Positions 1 to 7,432 of a stretch of 64,000 nt of DNA are shown in pieces. Origin of the DNA: Microvirga thermotolerans (GTDB lineage: Bacteria > Pseudomonadota > Alphaproteobacteria > Rhizobiales > Beijerinckiaceae); contig NZ_CP045423.1 of the NCBI RefSeq assembly GCF_009363855.1, positions 2,634,001 through 2,698,000 on the forward strand, in the 5' to 3' direction. Within the stretch, counting starts at the first letter, position 1. Each line of letters opens with the position of its first letter. The position numbers and the translations under genes are program-made. Below the pieces are notes generated by a model that saw only the letters and a program-made list of their open reading frames with translations, was not told where the DNA came from and made no database searches.

Positions 1-427
1 CCTGCAGATGGGCGCCTCCATGAACGGGCTCGCCCATTTCGACGAGGATCTCGAGCGGGTCTGCACCCTGTTCCCGCGCCTCAAGGAGCGCCTGAACCAG
101 CGCGGCGGCACCCTCTCCGGCGGCGAGCAGCAGATGCTCGCCATCGCCCGCGCGCTCATGAGCCGGCCGAAGCTCCTGCTCCTGGACGAGCCCTCCCTCG
201 GGCTCGCCCCGCTGATCGTGAAGCAGATCTTCACGATCATCAAAGAGCTCAACGAGCGGGACGGGATGACCGTCTTCCTCGTGGAGCAGAACGCCTATCA
301 CGCGCTCAAGCTCGCTCATCGCGGCTACGTGATGGTGACCGGCAACATCACCATGAGCGGCACCGGCAGGGAGCTGCTCGAGAATCCGCAGGTTCAGGCC
401 GCCTATCTCGAAGGAGGGCACCGCTGA
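1..427 (+). CDS. livF: Branched-chain amino-acid ABC transporter ATP-binding protein LivF (5' end outside window)
   Basis: This is the C-terminal part of a LivF-type ATPase that powers uptake of branched-chain amino acids or related compounds at the inner membrane. The reading frame is open from the first base, so the start lies upstream. The visible part holds the ABC signature LSGGEQQ, the Walker B stretch LLLLDEPSLGLAP and the H-loop region ending VEQNA, all typical of LivF. The stop codon overlaps the start of the next gene by one base, which indicates one operon with the DUF6867 gene. The binding-protein gene downstream at 914 probably belongs to the same importer. Confidence 0.93.
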   Translation, partial: LQMGASMNGLAHFDEDLERVCTLFPRLKERLNQRGGTLSGGEQQMLAIARALMSRPKLLLLDEPSLGLAPLIVKQIFTIIKELNERDGMTVFLVEQNAYHALKLAHRGYVMVTGNITMSGTGRELLENPQVQAAYLEGGHR

Positions 428-789
428 TGCAGGGCATCCTCTACGAAGAGCCCTCGATCTGGCTCTTTCTGTTCGTCACCGTGGTGCTGGGCGGCTCCGC
501 CGCCTGGATGACCGGGCGGGCCATCGCCATCACCTGGCGCCCGTTCTGGCAGCTCCTGATCTACCTGCTGATCCTGGCGATGGCGGTCCGGTTCATCCAC
601 TTCGCCCTGTTCGGGGGGACCCTGCTCTCCCTGCACTACTACGCCATCGACGCCATCGTGGTTCTGATCATCGGCGCGCTCGGGTTCCAGTACAACCGGG
701 CGCGGCAGATGACGACCCAGTACCGCTGGCTCTACGAGCGGACCGGGCCGTTCGGATGGAAGGAAAAAACCTCTCATACGAACGGCTAA
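427..789 (+). CDS. Small membrane protein of the DUF6867 type, linked to the liv operon
   Basis: A 120-residue protein with three likely membrane spans at about residues 10-30, 38-60 and 68-90. Its start overlaps the livF stop by one base (TGATG), so the two are translationally coupled. A small membrane protein at this place in liv operons is known in Hyphomicrobiales and is annotated as DUF6867. Its role is unknown; the coupling suggests it assists the Liv importer. The family assignment is from memory of gene order and size, so it is less sure than the gene itself. Confidence 0.8.
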   Translation: MQGILYEEPSIWLFLFVTVVLGGSAAWMTGRAIAITWRPFWQLLIYLLILAMAVRFIHFALFGGTLLSLHYYAIDAIVVLIIGALGFQYNRARQMTTQYRWLYERTGPFGWKEKTSHTNG

Positions 790-805
790 GTCTTAGAAAT
801 TCCAG

Positions 806-886
806 CGTGACTTCCGCTCAAAAAGAGTCATGATGTCACGCGGACGGCGGGTTCCGGCCTGCTGAACCGGCCCCAGGAAGGGGGCC
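806..886 (+). other. Intergenic hairpins between the DUF6867 gene and the binding-protein gene
   Basis: Two inverted repeats are visible. CGTGAC at 806-811 matches GTCACG at 835-840 across a long loop. GGCCCC at 869-874 pairs with GGGGCC at 881-886 across a 6-base loop. No T-run follows, so these are not classic terminators. They may set different transcript levels for the ATPase and the binding protein, or hide a promoter for the latter. Confidence 0.35.
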
Positions 887-913
887 TATAAAACCACCCA
901 GAGGAGTGACCTC

Positions 914-2041
914 ATGAAGAAATTGCTGTTGACCGGCGTTGCGCTCGGTCTTGGCCTCGCCTTCTCCGGCGCAGCCAACGCGCAGATCAAGATCGGCGTC
1001 GCCGGTCCCATCACGGGCCCGAATGCCGCTTTCGGCGCGCAGCTCAAGAACGGCGTCGAGCAGGCGGTCGAGGACATCAATGCGGCTGGCGGCATCAACG
1101 GCCAGAAGCTGCAGATCGTCGTCGGCGATGACGTTTCCGATCCCAAGCAGGGCGTCTCCGTGGCGAACAAGTTCGCCGCCGAGGGCGTGAAGTTCGTCGT
1201 CGGCCACTTCAACTCCGGCGTCTCGATCCCGGCTTCGCAGGTCTATGAGGAAGCCGGCATCGTGCAGGTCACCCCGGCCTCGACCAACCCGCAGTTCACC
1301 GAGCGCGGCATGTGGAACACCTTCCGCACCTGCGGCCGCGACGACCAGCAGGGCCTCGTCGCCGGCAGCTACCTCGCCGACAAGTTCAAGGGCAAGAAGG
1401 TCGCCGTCGTCCACGACAAGACCCCTTACGGCAAGGGCCTTGCCGACGAGACCCAGAAGGCGATGAACGCCAAGGGCCTCAAGGAGGTCGTGTATGAAGG
1501 CATCAACCCGGGCGAGAAGGACTACTCCGCTCTCGTCTCGAAGCTGAAGCAGGCCGGCGTCGACGTGGTCTATTTCGGCGGCCTCCATACGGAAGCCGGC
1601 CTCATCATCCGCCAGATGCGCGACCAGGGCCTCAACGCCCCGCTGATGTCGGGCGACGGCATCGTCTCGGCCGAGTTCACCTCGATCGCCGGCCCCGGCG
1701 CCGAGGGCACCCTGATGACCTTCGCGCCCGATCCGCGCAAGAATCCGAACGCGAAGGAAGTCGTGGCCAAGTTCAAGGCCAAGAACTACGACCCCGAGGC
1801 CTACACGCTCTACAGCTACGCCGCCGCCCAGATCCTGGCCGAAGCCGCGAAGCAGGCCGGCAGCACCGACGGCAAGAAGGTCGCCGACGTGATGCATTCG
1901 GGCAAGCCCTTCAAGACCGTGATCGGCGACATCTCCTTCGACAAGAAGGGCGACATCACCCGTCCGGACTACATCATGTACGTCTGGAAGAAGGGCGCCG
2001 ACGGCAAGATCGACTACTCGGGCAACGAGATCGGCATGTAA
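914..2041 (+). CDS. Branched-chain amino-acid ABC transporter substrate-binding protein (LivJ/LivK family)
   Basis: A 375-residue periplasmic binding protein. Residues 1-23 form a signal peptide ending in ANA. The mature chain begins QIKIGVAGPITGPNAAFG, the usual opening of this family, and has the typical length. It captures branched-chain amino acids or similar substrates and delivers them to the Liv permease. The start is supported by GAGGAG about seven bases upstream. It follows the livF and DUF6867 genes on the same strand after about 120 bases with hairpins, and a strong terminator comes straight after its stop. The exact substrate cannot be read from the sequence. Confidence 0.93.
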   Translation: MKKLLLTGVALGLGLAFSGAANAQIKIGVAGPITGPNAAFGAQLKNGVEQAVEDINAAGGINGQKLQIVVGDDVSDPKQGVSVANKFAAEGVKFVVGHFNSGVSIPASQVYEEAGIVQVTPASTNPQFTERGMWNTFRTCGRDDQQGLVAGSYLADKFKGKKVAVVHDKTPYGKGLADETQKAMNAKGLKEVVYEGINPGEKDYSALVSKLKQAGVDVVYFGGLHTEAGLIIRQMRDQGLNAPLMSGDGIVSAEFTSIAGPGAEGTLMTFAPDPRKNPNAKEVVAKFKAKNYDPEAYTLYSYAAAQILAEAAKQAGSTDGKKVADVMHSGKPFKTVIGDISFDKKGDITRPDYIMYVWKKGADGKIDYSGNEIGM

Positions 2042-2062
2042 CCGCCCGGCCCGTCCGAAAGG

Positions 2063-2092
2063 AGCCCGCCCTGGCGACAGGGCGGGCTTTTT
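2063..2092 (+). terminator. Rho-independent terminator of the liv operon
   Basis: An 11-bp stem, AGCCCGCCCTG paired with CAGGGCGGGCT, has a GCGA tetraloop and runs into TTTTT. It begins 22 bases after the binding-protein stop codon. This is a textbook intrinsic terminator closing the Liv transcription unit. Confidence 0.9.
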
Positions 2093-2350
2093 CATGGGCG
2101 GGGGCAGGCCGGGATTTCTTCATCCTCCGTTCGGCGGCAGGAACCGGTATGGCGTCGCGACACCCCGGTTTCCAAACCGGCGGCAGGACTTGCCGAGGAA
2201 GGTCGTGAAAGGCTGTCGTCGGGAGCGATAAGCTAGTGTGAGTAATGAATGCTATCGAAATAGTCCCCTTCCGCTGGAATCGTATCGTTCATCTGTCCCG
2301 CTCCGGGAAGCGATGGATTAGGGATATGCCTCCAGACGGCAGAAAGCTTC

Positions 2351-2379
2351 TTGTCTGCAGGTCCGGTCCGGGGCATAAA
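2351..2379 (+). promoter_or_regulatory. Candidate sigma-70-type promoter for the metG-type gene
   Basis: TTGTCT at 2351-2356 and CATAAA at 2374-2379 are separated by 17 bases. This would start transcription near 2386 and give a leader of about 200 bases before the synthetase at 2593. No gene was recognised between the terminator at 2092 and this site. The stretch 2093-2350 shows no convincing feature. Confidence 0.4.
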
Positions 2380-2442
2380 TGACTGCTCGATAGATGAGAA
2401 TTGCTATGTTCCACTTCTGCCTTGCCGCACGAATGCGCAGGC

Positions 2443-2523
2443 CCGACCAGCAGGAGACCGGTCGGAGGGGATAGCATGCGCCTGATCGCCCGCGTGTAAG
2501 CGTCGGAACCCGAGCTCTCCTGC
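2443..2523 (+). promoter_or_regulatory. metG: Attenuator-like leader: 5' hairpin and competing pairing segments
   Basis: CCGACC at 2443-2448 pairs with GGTCGG at 2460-2465 and overlaps the ribosome binding site of the small leader peptide that starts at 2476. The loop of this hairpin carries GCAGGAGA (2450-2457), which is perfectly complementary to TCTCCTGC at 2516-2523. That second segment forms most of the left arm of the terminator at 2514-2542. The two structures therefore exclude each other, as in transcription attenuators. The complementarity is seen directly; the regulatory role is inference. Confidence 0.55.
2476..2499 (+). CDS. Putative 7-residue leader peptide MRLIARV upstream of the metG-type gene
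   Basis: An ATG at 2476 follows a strong ribosome binding site, GGAGGGG, by five bases. It opens a seven-codon frame reading MRLIARV and stopping at TAA 2497-2499. It ends 15 bases before a terminator stem. Such a short frame with a strong ribosome binding site just ahead of a terminator is the arrangement of a leader peptide in an attenuator. It has no methionine codons beyond the start, so it would not sense methionine in the classic codon-run way. It could sense initiation or ribosome stalling. No known leader was recognised. Confidence 0.5.
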   Translation: MRLIARV

Positions 2524-2542
2524 CGCTGCCGGAGGGCTTTTT
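2514..2542 (+). terminator. Intrinsic terminator inside the metG-type leader
   Basis: GCTCTCC (2514-2520) pairs with GGAGGGC (2531-2537), including one G-U pair, across a 10-base loop, and TTTTT follows at 2538-2542. It stands 50 bases before the ATG of the synthetase in the same direction. It would therefore stop transcription before the gene unless its left arm is taken by the upstream segment at 2450-2457. Confidence 0.65.
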
Positions 2543-2592
2543 CATGCCGGGACCCGACGCATCCACCGCGAGAGCACCCCAGGAGGGGCACC

Positions 2593-4302
2593 ATGGCGAA
2601 GGCACTCATCACATCCGCGTTGCCGTACATCAACGGCGTCAAGCATCTCGGCAACCTGGCCGGTTCGCTGCTGCCGGCCGACATACATGCGCGGTTCCGA
2701 CGTCAGATCGGCGATGAAGTCCTGTTCATCTGCGCAACCGACGAGCACGGCACCCCGGCCGAACTGGGAGCCGCCGAGGCCGGCCTCGCCATTCGGGAAT
2801 ATTGCTGTCGCCAGCATGTCCTGCAGGCGAACATCTACCGCCGCCTGAACTTGTCGTTCGACCACTTCGGACGCTCGTCCTCGCGACAGAACCACGCTCT
2901 CACCCAGCACTTCTTTCGACGGCTCGAGGAGAACGGGTTCATCGAGGAGCGCGTTCTCCACCAGTTCTACTCGCATGAGGACGGCCGCTTCCTGCCGGAC
3001 CGCTATGTCGTCGGCACCTGTCCCCATTGCGGATCCCAGCGGGCGCGGGGAGACCAGTGCGAGGACTGCGCAAGGACCCTGGATCCGACCGACCTCATCG
3101 ATCCCCGGTCGGCAATCTCCGGCAGCACGGACCTTGAAATCCGCCCGAGCCGCCATCTGTTCCTGAAGCAGACCGCCCTCGTGGAGGAGCTCGAAAGGTG
3201 GATCGCGACCCGAACGGGTTGGCTTTCCCTTGTCACCTCCATTGCCCGGAAATGGCTTGATGAAGGCCTTCAGGATCGCTGCATCACCCGCGATCTCGAC
3301 TGGGGCATTCCTGTCCCGAAGCCCGGCTATGAAGGCAAAGTCTTCTATGTCTGGTTCGACGCGCCCATCGCCTACATTGCAGCGACTCAGGAATGGGCTG
3401 AGCTCAACCCCGAGACGCGCGACTGGCGCAGGTGGTGGCAGGCCGAGGACGTCGAATATCTCCAGTTCCTCGGCAAGGACAACGTACCGTTCCACGCCGT
3501 GAGCTTCCCCTGTACGTTGCTGGGCTCGAGGGAGCCGTGGAAGACGGTCGACATCATCAAGGGCGTGAACTGGCTCACCTTCGAAGGTGGAAAATTCTCG
3601 ACGAGCGAGCGGCGGGGCGTATTTCTCGACGAAGCCCTCGATCTGCTGCCCGCGGACTACTGGCGCTGGTGGCTGGCCTCGAACGCGCCGGAAGGAAGCG
3701 ATACCGACTTCACCTTCGATCGCTTCGTGCAGGATGTGAACAACGATCTTTCCGACACTTTCGGAAATCTGGTCAACCGGACACTCGCCTTTGTCACCTC
3801 CAGATTCCAGGGGGTCGTTCCCGGGACCGGGGCCCCATCCGAGGCGGAGAGGCAGTTGGAACAGGATCTGGCCCAGCACCTCGACGCCCTTAGACGCCAC
3901 CACGCAACCGGCTCGCTGCGGAAGGCAGCGGAGGACGTGCGAGCAATCTGGCGGCTGGCAAACGGCTACTTTGCGGCTCAGGCTCCGTGGGCAAGCTTCC
4001 GGACGGATCCCGACCGCTGTCGCGTGACAGTCAGGACCGCCGTCAATCTTGTCGGAGTTTGCGCCACCGTCGCGTGGCCGTTCATCCCGAGCACGGCTGA
4101 GACGGTTCTGGCGTCCCTGGGCCTTCCACAAGGTATTCCAGCTTGGCCCGCGGCCGATTCGCTACGTCTCGTCAAGGCAGGCAGCACGATTCAAACCCCT
4201 CCGCTGTTGTTCCGCAAGCTCACGCAGGACTGGGCTGAGGAACAGCGGAACCGGTTCGGGAGACGCACTTCGGCGCCGTGGAGGGCAGGCCCTCCTTCGT
4301 AG
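2593..4302 (+). CDS. metG: Methionine--tRNA ligase, alternative (second-type) MetRS
   Basis: A 569-residue class I aminoacyl-tRNA synthetase that charges tRNA-Met with methionine. The N-terminal ITSALPYINGVKHLGN has the HIGH-type motif as HLGN (residues 18-21). A zinc knuckle has cysteines 143, 146, 156 and 159. The KMSKS loop reads KFSTS (334-338), followed by a helical anticodon-binding domain. It lacks the C-terminal tRNA-binding extension of many MetRS proteins. This form resembles actinobacterial enzymes more than the usual alphaproteobacterial one, so it may be a transferred second copy. Start: GGAGGGG lies a few bases before ATG 2593. The putative attenuator upstream suggests inducible expression. 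A role in resistance to MetRS inhibitors is possible but unproven. Confidence 0.9.
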   Translation: MAKALITSALPYINGVKHLGNLAGSLLPADIHARFRRQIGDEVLFICATDEHGTPAELGAAEAGLAIREYCCRQHVLQANIYRRLNLSFDHFGRSSSRQNHALTQHFFRRLEENGFIEERVLHQFYSHEDGRFLPDRYVVGTCPHCGSQRARGDQCEDCARTLDPTDLIDPRSAISGSTDLEIRPSRHLFLKQTALVEELERWIATRTGWLSLVTSIARKWLDEGLQDRCITRDLDWGIPVPKPGYEGKVFYVWFDAPIAYIAATQEWAELNPETRDWRRWWQAEDVEYLQFLGKDNVPFHAVSFPCTLLGSREPWKTVDIIKGVNWLTFEGGKFSTSERRGVFLDEALDLLPADYWRWWLASNAPEGSDTDFTFDRFVQDVNNDLSDTFGNLVNRTLAFVTSRFQGVVPGTGAPSEAERQLEQDLAQHLDALRRHHATGSLRKAAEDVRAIWRLANGYFAAQAPWASFRTDPDRCRVTVRTAVNLVGVCATVAWPFIPSTAETVLASLGLPQGIPAWPAADSLRLVKAGSTIQTPPLLFRKLTQDWAEEQRNRFGRRTSAPWRAGPPS

Positions 4303-4334
4303 CCTCTCCCAGCGTACGCCCCAGCCGATTGACT

Positions 4335-4367
4335 CCACTATACTGGAAATGCATTCTAATATAATGG
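4335..4367. promoter_or_regulatory. Imperfect palindrome over the promoter and start of the XRE-cupin gene (probable operator)
   Basis: A 33-base inverted repeat centred on base 4351 runs from CCACTATACTGGAA to TTCTAATATAATGG, with 11 of 14 opposing positions complementary. It holds AT-rich promoter-like hexamers (TATACT at 4339, TATAAT at 4360) and covers the start codon at 4364. Autorepression by the encoded regulator is the simplest reading. Confidence 0.55.
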
Positions 4368-4960
4368 ATGACGCACCCGATATTCATGCCCACTTGGCCC
4401 GCCACCTGCGGAGCCTGCGCAGGGGTCGCGGCCTGTCCCTCGATGCGCTCGCCACGAGAACGGGGGTGAGCCGCTCCATGATCTCCCTCATCGAGCGCGG
4501 CGAGGCCAGTCCCACAGCCGTGGTCCTCAACCGGCTCGCCGCGGGCCTCGGGGTGAGCCTCGCCTCCCTTTTCGCCGAGGAGGACACGCCGCAGGCGTCT
4601 CCCTTGGTCCGCCGTGCCGCGCAGCGGACCTGGCGCGACCCGGACAGCGGCTATCTCCGACGCACCCTGTCCCCGCCGGGATACCCCTCCCCCATCGAGT
4701 TGGCCGAAGTGACGCTCCCGCCGGGCGCGCGGGTGGCCTACGATTCCGGCCCGGGCGCGGGCATCGGCCAGCAGGTCTGGATCCTCGAAGGCGAGGTCGA
4801 CGTCGCCACCGGCGAGGACAGGCATCGCCTCGCGGCGGGCGACTGCCTCTGCATGCACCTGGACCGGGCCAACGTCTTCCACAACCCCGCCGACCGCCCC
4901 GCCCGCTACCTGGTGGCCCTGGCCGCCGATCCGGGACGGGCGCGGGCCCGCGAAACCTGA
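4364..4960 (+). CDS. XRE-family transcriptional regulator with C-terminal cupin domain
   Basis: A 198-residue regulator. Residues about 10-65 form a helix-turn-helix (SLDALATRTGVSRSMISLIERG). Residues about 105-185 form a small cupin barrel that probably binds a metabolite. This layout is typical of regulators that control a neighbouring metabolic or detoxification gene. The start is ATG 4364; ATG 4349 in the same frame would add five residues, and the palindrome covers both. The GNAT acetyltransferase starts 14 bases after the stop, so the two likely form one unit. The ligand is unknown. Confidence 0.88.
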   Translation: MDDAPDIHAHLARHLRSLRRGRGLSLDALATRTGVSRSMISLIERGEASPTAVVLNRLAAGLGVSLASLFAEEDTPQASPLVRRAAQRTWRDPDSGYLRRTLSPPGYPSPIELAEVTLPPGARVAYDSGPGAGIGQQVWILEGEVDVATGEDRHRLAAGDCLCMHLDRANVFHNPADRPARYLVALAADPGRARARET

Positions 4961-4974
4961 CCTGCGAGACACTC

Positions 4975-5529
4975 ATGGAAGAAAGCGTCGCGAGAGAAAC
5001 CGTCGAACTGCGCTCCCTCGGCCCGCAGGAGGCCAGGGAGCGGATCGCCGCCCTGTCGGCCGTGCTCATGGACTGCGTCGAAGGCGGCGCGTCGGTGAGC
5101 TTCATGGCGCCCCTGACCCGCGACAGGGCCGACGCCTTCTGGACGGGCGTGGCCGAGGGCGTCGCGGCGGGCGAGCGCATCCTGATCGTGGCGCACGACC
5201 GGGACGGCGACCGGATCCTGGGCACGGTCCAGGTCGTGCTGCGGCAGCCCGAGAACCAGCCCCACCGGGCCGACATCGCCAAGATGCTGGTGCACCGCGC
5301 GGCGCGGCGGCGGGGCCTCGGCGCGGCCCTGATGCGCGCCGCGGAGGATGCCGCCCGTGCCGCCGGCAAGTCCGTCCTCGTGCTCGACACCGTAACCGGC
5401 GGCGCGGCGGAGCGCCTCTACACGCGCCTCGGCTGGGTGCCCGTCGGCGTCATCCCGAACTATGCCCTCTGGCCCCAGGGCGGCTTCTGCGACACGACGG
5501 TGTTCTACAAGCAGATCCGGCCCTTGTGA
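4975..5529 (+). CDS. GNAT-family N-acetyltransferase
   Basis: A 184-residue acetyl-CoA-dependent N-acetyltransferase. The acetyl-CoA binding motif reads RRRGLGAALMRAAE (about residues 107-120), after a beta strand with VHRAA. The last third has the usual LDTVTGGAAERLYTRLGW pattern of the fold. It lies 14 bases after the XRE-cupin regulator, which probably controls it. Its substrate is unknown; relatives modify small amines, amino acids or antibiotics. The nearness to a second-type MetRS with a regulated leader makes a detoxification role worth considering, but this is only context. Confidence 0.88.
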   Translation: MEESVARETVELRSLGPQEARERIAALSAVLMDCVEGGASVSFMAPLTRDRADAFWTGVAEGVAAGERILIVAHDRDGDRILGTVQVVLRQPENQPHRADIAKMLVHRAARRRGLGAALMRAAEDAARAAGKSVLVLDTVTGGAAERLYTRLGWVPVGVIPNYALWPQGGFCDTTVFYKQIRPL

Positions 5530-5548
5530 GGATCCGGCCTCCGCGTCC

Positions 5549-5595
5549 CGCGCGAAGCGCAAAACCGGGTCCACTTTTCCGCGCGATGCGCTAAG
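5549..5595. repeat. Interspersed palindromic repeat, family A, copy 1
   Basis: The stretch has the core AAAACCGGGTCCACTTTTCC flanked by GCGC-rich palindromic arms. Related copies with an ACCGGTTCCC-like core lie at 17713, 41870 and 51474. Elements of this kind are scattered between genes in Hyphomicrobiales genomes. It sits between the acetyltransferase and the dipeptide-type binding protein. Confidence 0.6.
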
Positions 5596-5630
5596 CTGCC
5601 GCACCGAGCATTCTCGCTCCAAGGAACCGG

Positions 5631-7127
5631 ATGGGACATCGTTCAATGTCGAAGCGCTTTCTGGCCGCCGCCCTCATCGTTTCAGCCAGCGTCATCCCGG
5701 CCTACGCCGCGAAGACGTCCCTCGTGATCGGCATGCCCATCGAGCCGCCCGGCCTCGACCCCACCATCGCCGCGCCGGTGGCCATCCGCGAAGTGACCTG
5801 GGCCAACCTCTACGAAGGCCTGGTGCGCATCGACCGCGACGGCAAGGTGCAGCCGCTGCTGGCGAAGAGCTGGGAGATCGCGCCGGACGGGAAGACCTAC
5901 ACCTTCCGCCTGCAGGAGGGCGTGAAGTTCCACGACGGCACGACCTTCGATTCCGCCGACGTGAAGTTCGCCTTCGACCGCGCCCGCGCGCCGAACTCGA
6001 CCAACGCGCAGAAGCAGATCTTCGCGCCCATCGAATCCATCGAGACGCCCGATCCCGCGACCGTGGTGATCAAGCTCAAGGAAACCTCCGGCAACTTCCT
6101 CTACTATCTCGGCTGGGGCGACGCGGTGATCGTCGCGCCCGAGACGGCGGAGAACAACAAGGCGACCCCCGTCGGCACCGGGCCGTTCAAGTTCAAGTCC
6201 TGGACCCGGGGCGACCGGGTCGAGCTCGTGCGCAACGCCGACTACTGGCAGAAGGACAAGACGAAGCTGGAGAGCGTCACCTTCCGCTTCATCAACGATC
6301 CGCAGGCCCAGGTCGCGGCCCTGCGCGCGGGCGACGTGGACGCGTTCCCCAATCTCGGCGCGCCGGAACTCTTCAGCGAGCTGAAGAAGGATCCGCGCTT
6401 CAAGGCGGTTGCCGGCAATACGGAAGGCGAGATCGTCGCCGGCATGAACAACGCCAAGAAGCCCTTCGACGACCCGCGCGTGCGCCGCGCCCTCATGCAC
6501 GCGGTGGACCGCAAGGCCCTCGTGGAAGGCGCCTATTCCGGCTACGGTCAGCCCATCGGCAGCTTCTTCTCGCCCAACCATCCTGCCTTCGTGGACATGA
6601 CCGGCGTCGTGCCCTACGACCCCGCGAAGGCCAAGGCGCTGTTGAAGGAGGCGGGCTACGGCAACGGCCTGTCCATCACCATCAAGGCGCCGCAGATGGC
6701 CTATGCCAGCCGCTCCGCGGAGCTCCTCGCCGCCATGTTCGCCGAGGTCGGCGTCGACATGAAGATCGTCCCCACCGAGTTCCCGGCCAAGTGGATCGAG
6801 GAGGTCTTCAAGAACAAGGACTACGACGTCACCATCGTGGCGCACACGGAGCCGCTCGACATCGATATCTTCGCCCGCGACAACTACTACTTCAATTACA
6901 AGAACGACAGGTTCAAGACGCTCATCGCCGAGGCCGCCAGGACGACGGACGAGAAGGCCCGCTTCGCCAAGTATGCGGAGGTGCAGAAGATCCTGGCCGA
7001 GGACGTGCCCGCGCTCTTCCTCTTCCAGCTTCCGAAGCTCGGCGTCTGGAACGCGAAGCTGAAAGGCCTATGGGAAAACTCCCCCGTTCCCGCGAACGAC
7101 GTGACGGAGGTCTCCTGGACGGATTAG
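5631..7127 (+). CDS. ABC transporter substrate-binding protein, family 5 (peptide/nickel/opine type)
   Basis: A 498-residue periplasmic binding protein of the DppA/OppA family. A signal peptide ends near AYA, and the mature chain starts KTSLVIGMPIEPPGLDP. The family pattern YEGLVRIDRDGKVQPLLAKSWEI is clear near residues 60-85, as is KFHDGTTFDSADVKFAFDRA. ATG 5631 has AAGGA at a fitting distance; ATG 5646 would give a more compact signal peptide. Two cognate permease genes follow after a 305-base gap holding a repeat. Ligands of this family range from peptides to opines and metals, so the substrate is open. Confidence 0.92.
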   Translation: MGHRSMSKRFLAAALIVSASVIPAYAAKTSLVIGMPIEPPGLDPTIAAPVAIREVTWANLYEGLVRIDRDGKVQPLLAKSWEIAPDGKTYTFRLQEGVKFHDGTTFDSADVKFAFDRARAPNSTNAQKQIFAPIESIETPDPATVVIKLKETSGNFLYYLGWGDAVIVAPETAENNKATPVGTGPFKFKSWTRGDRVELVRNADYWQKDKTKLESVTFRFINDPQAQVAALRAGDVDAFPNLGAPELFSELKKDPRFKAVAGNTEGEIVAGMNNAKKPFDDPRVRRALMHAVDRKALVEGAYSGYGQPIGSFFSPNHPAFVDMTGVVPYDPAKAKALLKEAGYGNGLSITIKAPQMAYASRSAELLAAMFAEVGVDMKIVPTEFPAKWIEEVFKNKDYDVTIVAHTEPLDIDIFARDNYYFNYKNDRFKTLIAEAARTTDEKARFAKYAEVQKILAEDVPALFLFQLPKLGVWNAKLKGLWENSPVPANDVTEVSWTD

Positions 7128-7191
7128 CGAGGGCTCCGATCGGAGGCCGCTTCCTGCGGTGGCACGGCCCACCGTTTCAAGGCCGCCTCCC

Positions 7192-7340
7192 CGTCATTCC
7201 GGGACAGCGCGGAGCGCTGGGCGCGGAATCCATCAGTGCCTGCTCTGCGGAAATGAGCGCAGCGGCTGCCATTGCGGCTTTTCCTCCAGCGCGCTGGTCA
7301 TGGGTTCCGGGTTCTCGCCATCGCTCGCCCCGGAACGACG
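7192..7340. repeat. Interspersed repeat, family B, copy 1, with inverted ends
   Basis: About 150 bases begin CGTCATTCCGGG and end CCCGGAACGACG, which are near-perfect inverted ends. A related copy lies at 16449-16614 and shares GACAG, GCGGAGCGCTGGGC and CGGAA in the same order. It fills most of the 305-base gap between the binding-protein gene and the first permease. No gene was seen in this gap. Such CGTCATTCC elements are common in rhizobial genomes; whether they are mobile is not known from this window. Confidence 0.65.
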
Positions 7341-7432
7341 ACGGAGGCAGCCGCCCTTCCACCCGGTGCGGAGGAGAAGCCTGCATCCTCGCGCCGACGC
7401 CATTGCCCGCAACCGCCGGATGACCTGATTTC

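Noticed and set aside
836-2095. Long minus-strand open frame opposite the Liv binding protein
   Set aside because: It mirrors the codon pattern of the real gene in high-GC DNA, has no family features, and the plus-strand protein is unmistakable.
2289-2684. Minus-strand frames in the metG leader
   Set aside because: No ribosome binding sites or family likeness were found; the region is better explained by the leader structures.
2542-4131. Minus-strand open frame of over 500 codons opposite metG
   Set aside because: The plus strand encodes a complete synthetase with all motifs; the antisense product is low-complexity and unrecognisable.
5462-7423. 653-codon plus-strand frame overlapping the family 5 binding protein
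   Set aside because: Its product is Arg/Gly-rich noise, while the other frame gives a clear binding protein with signal peptide.
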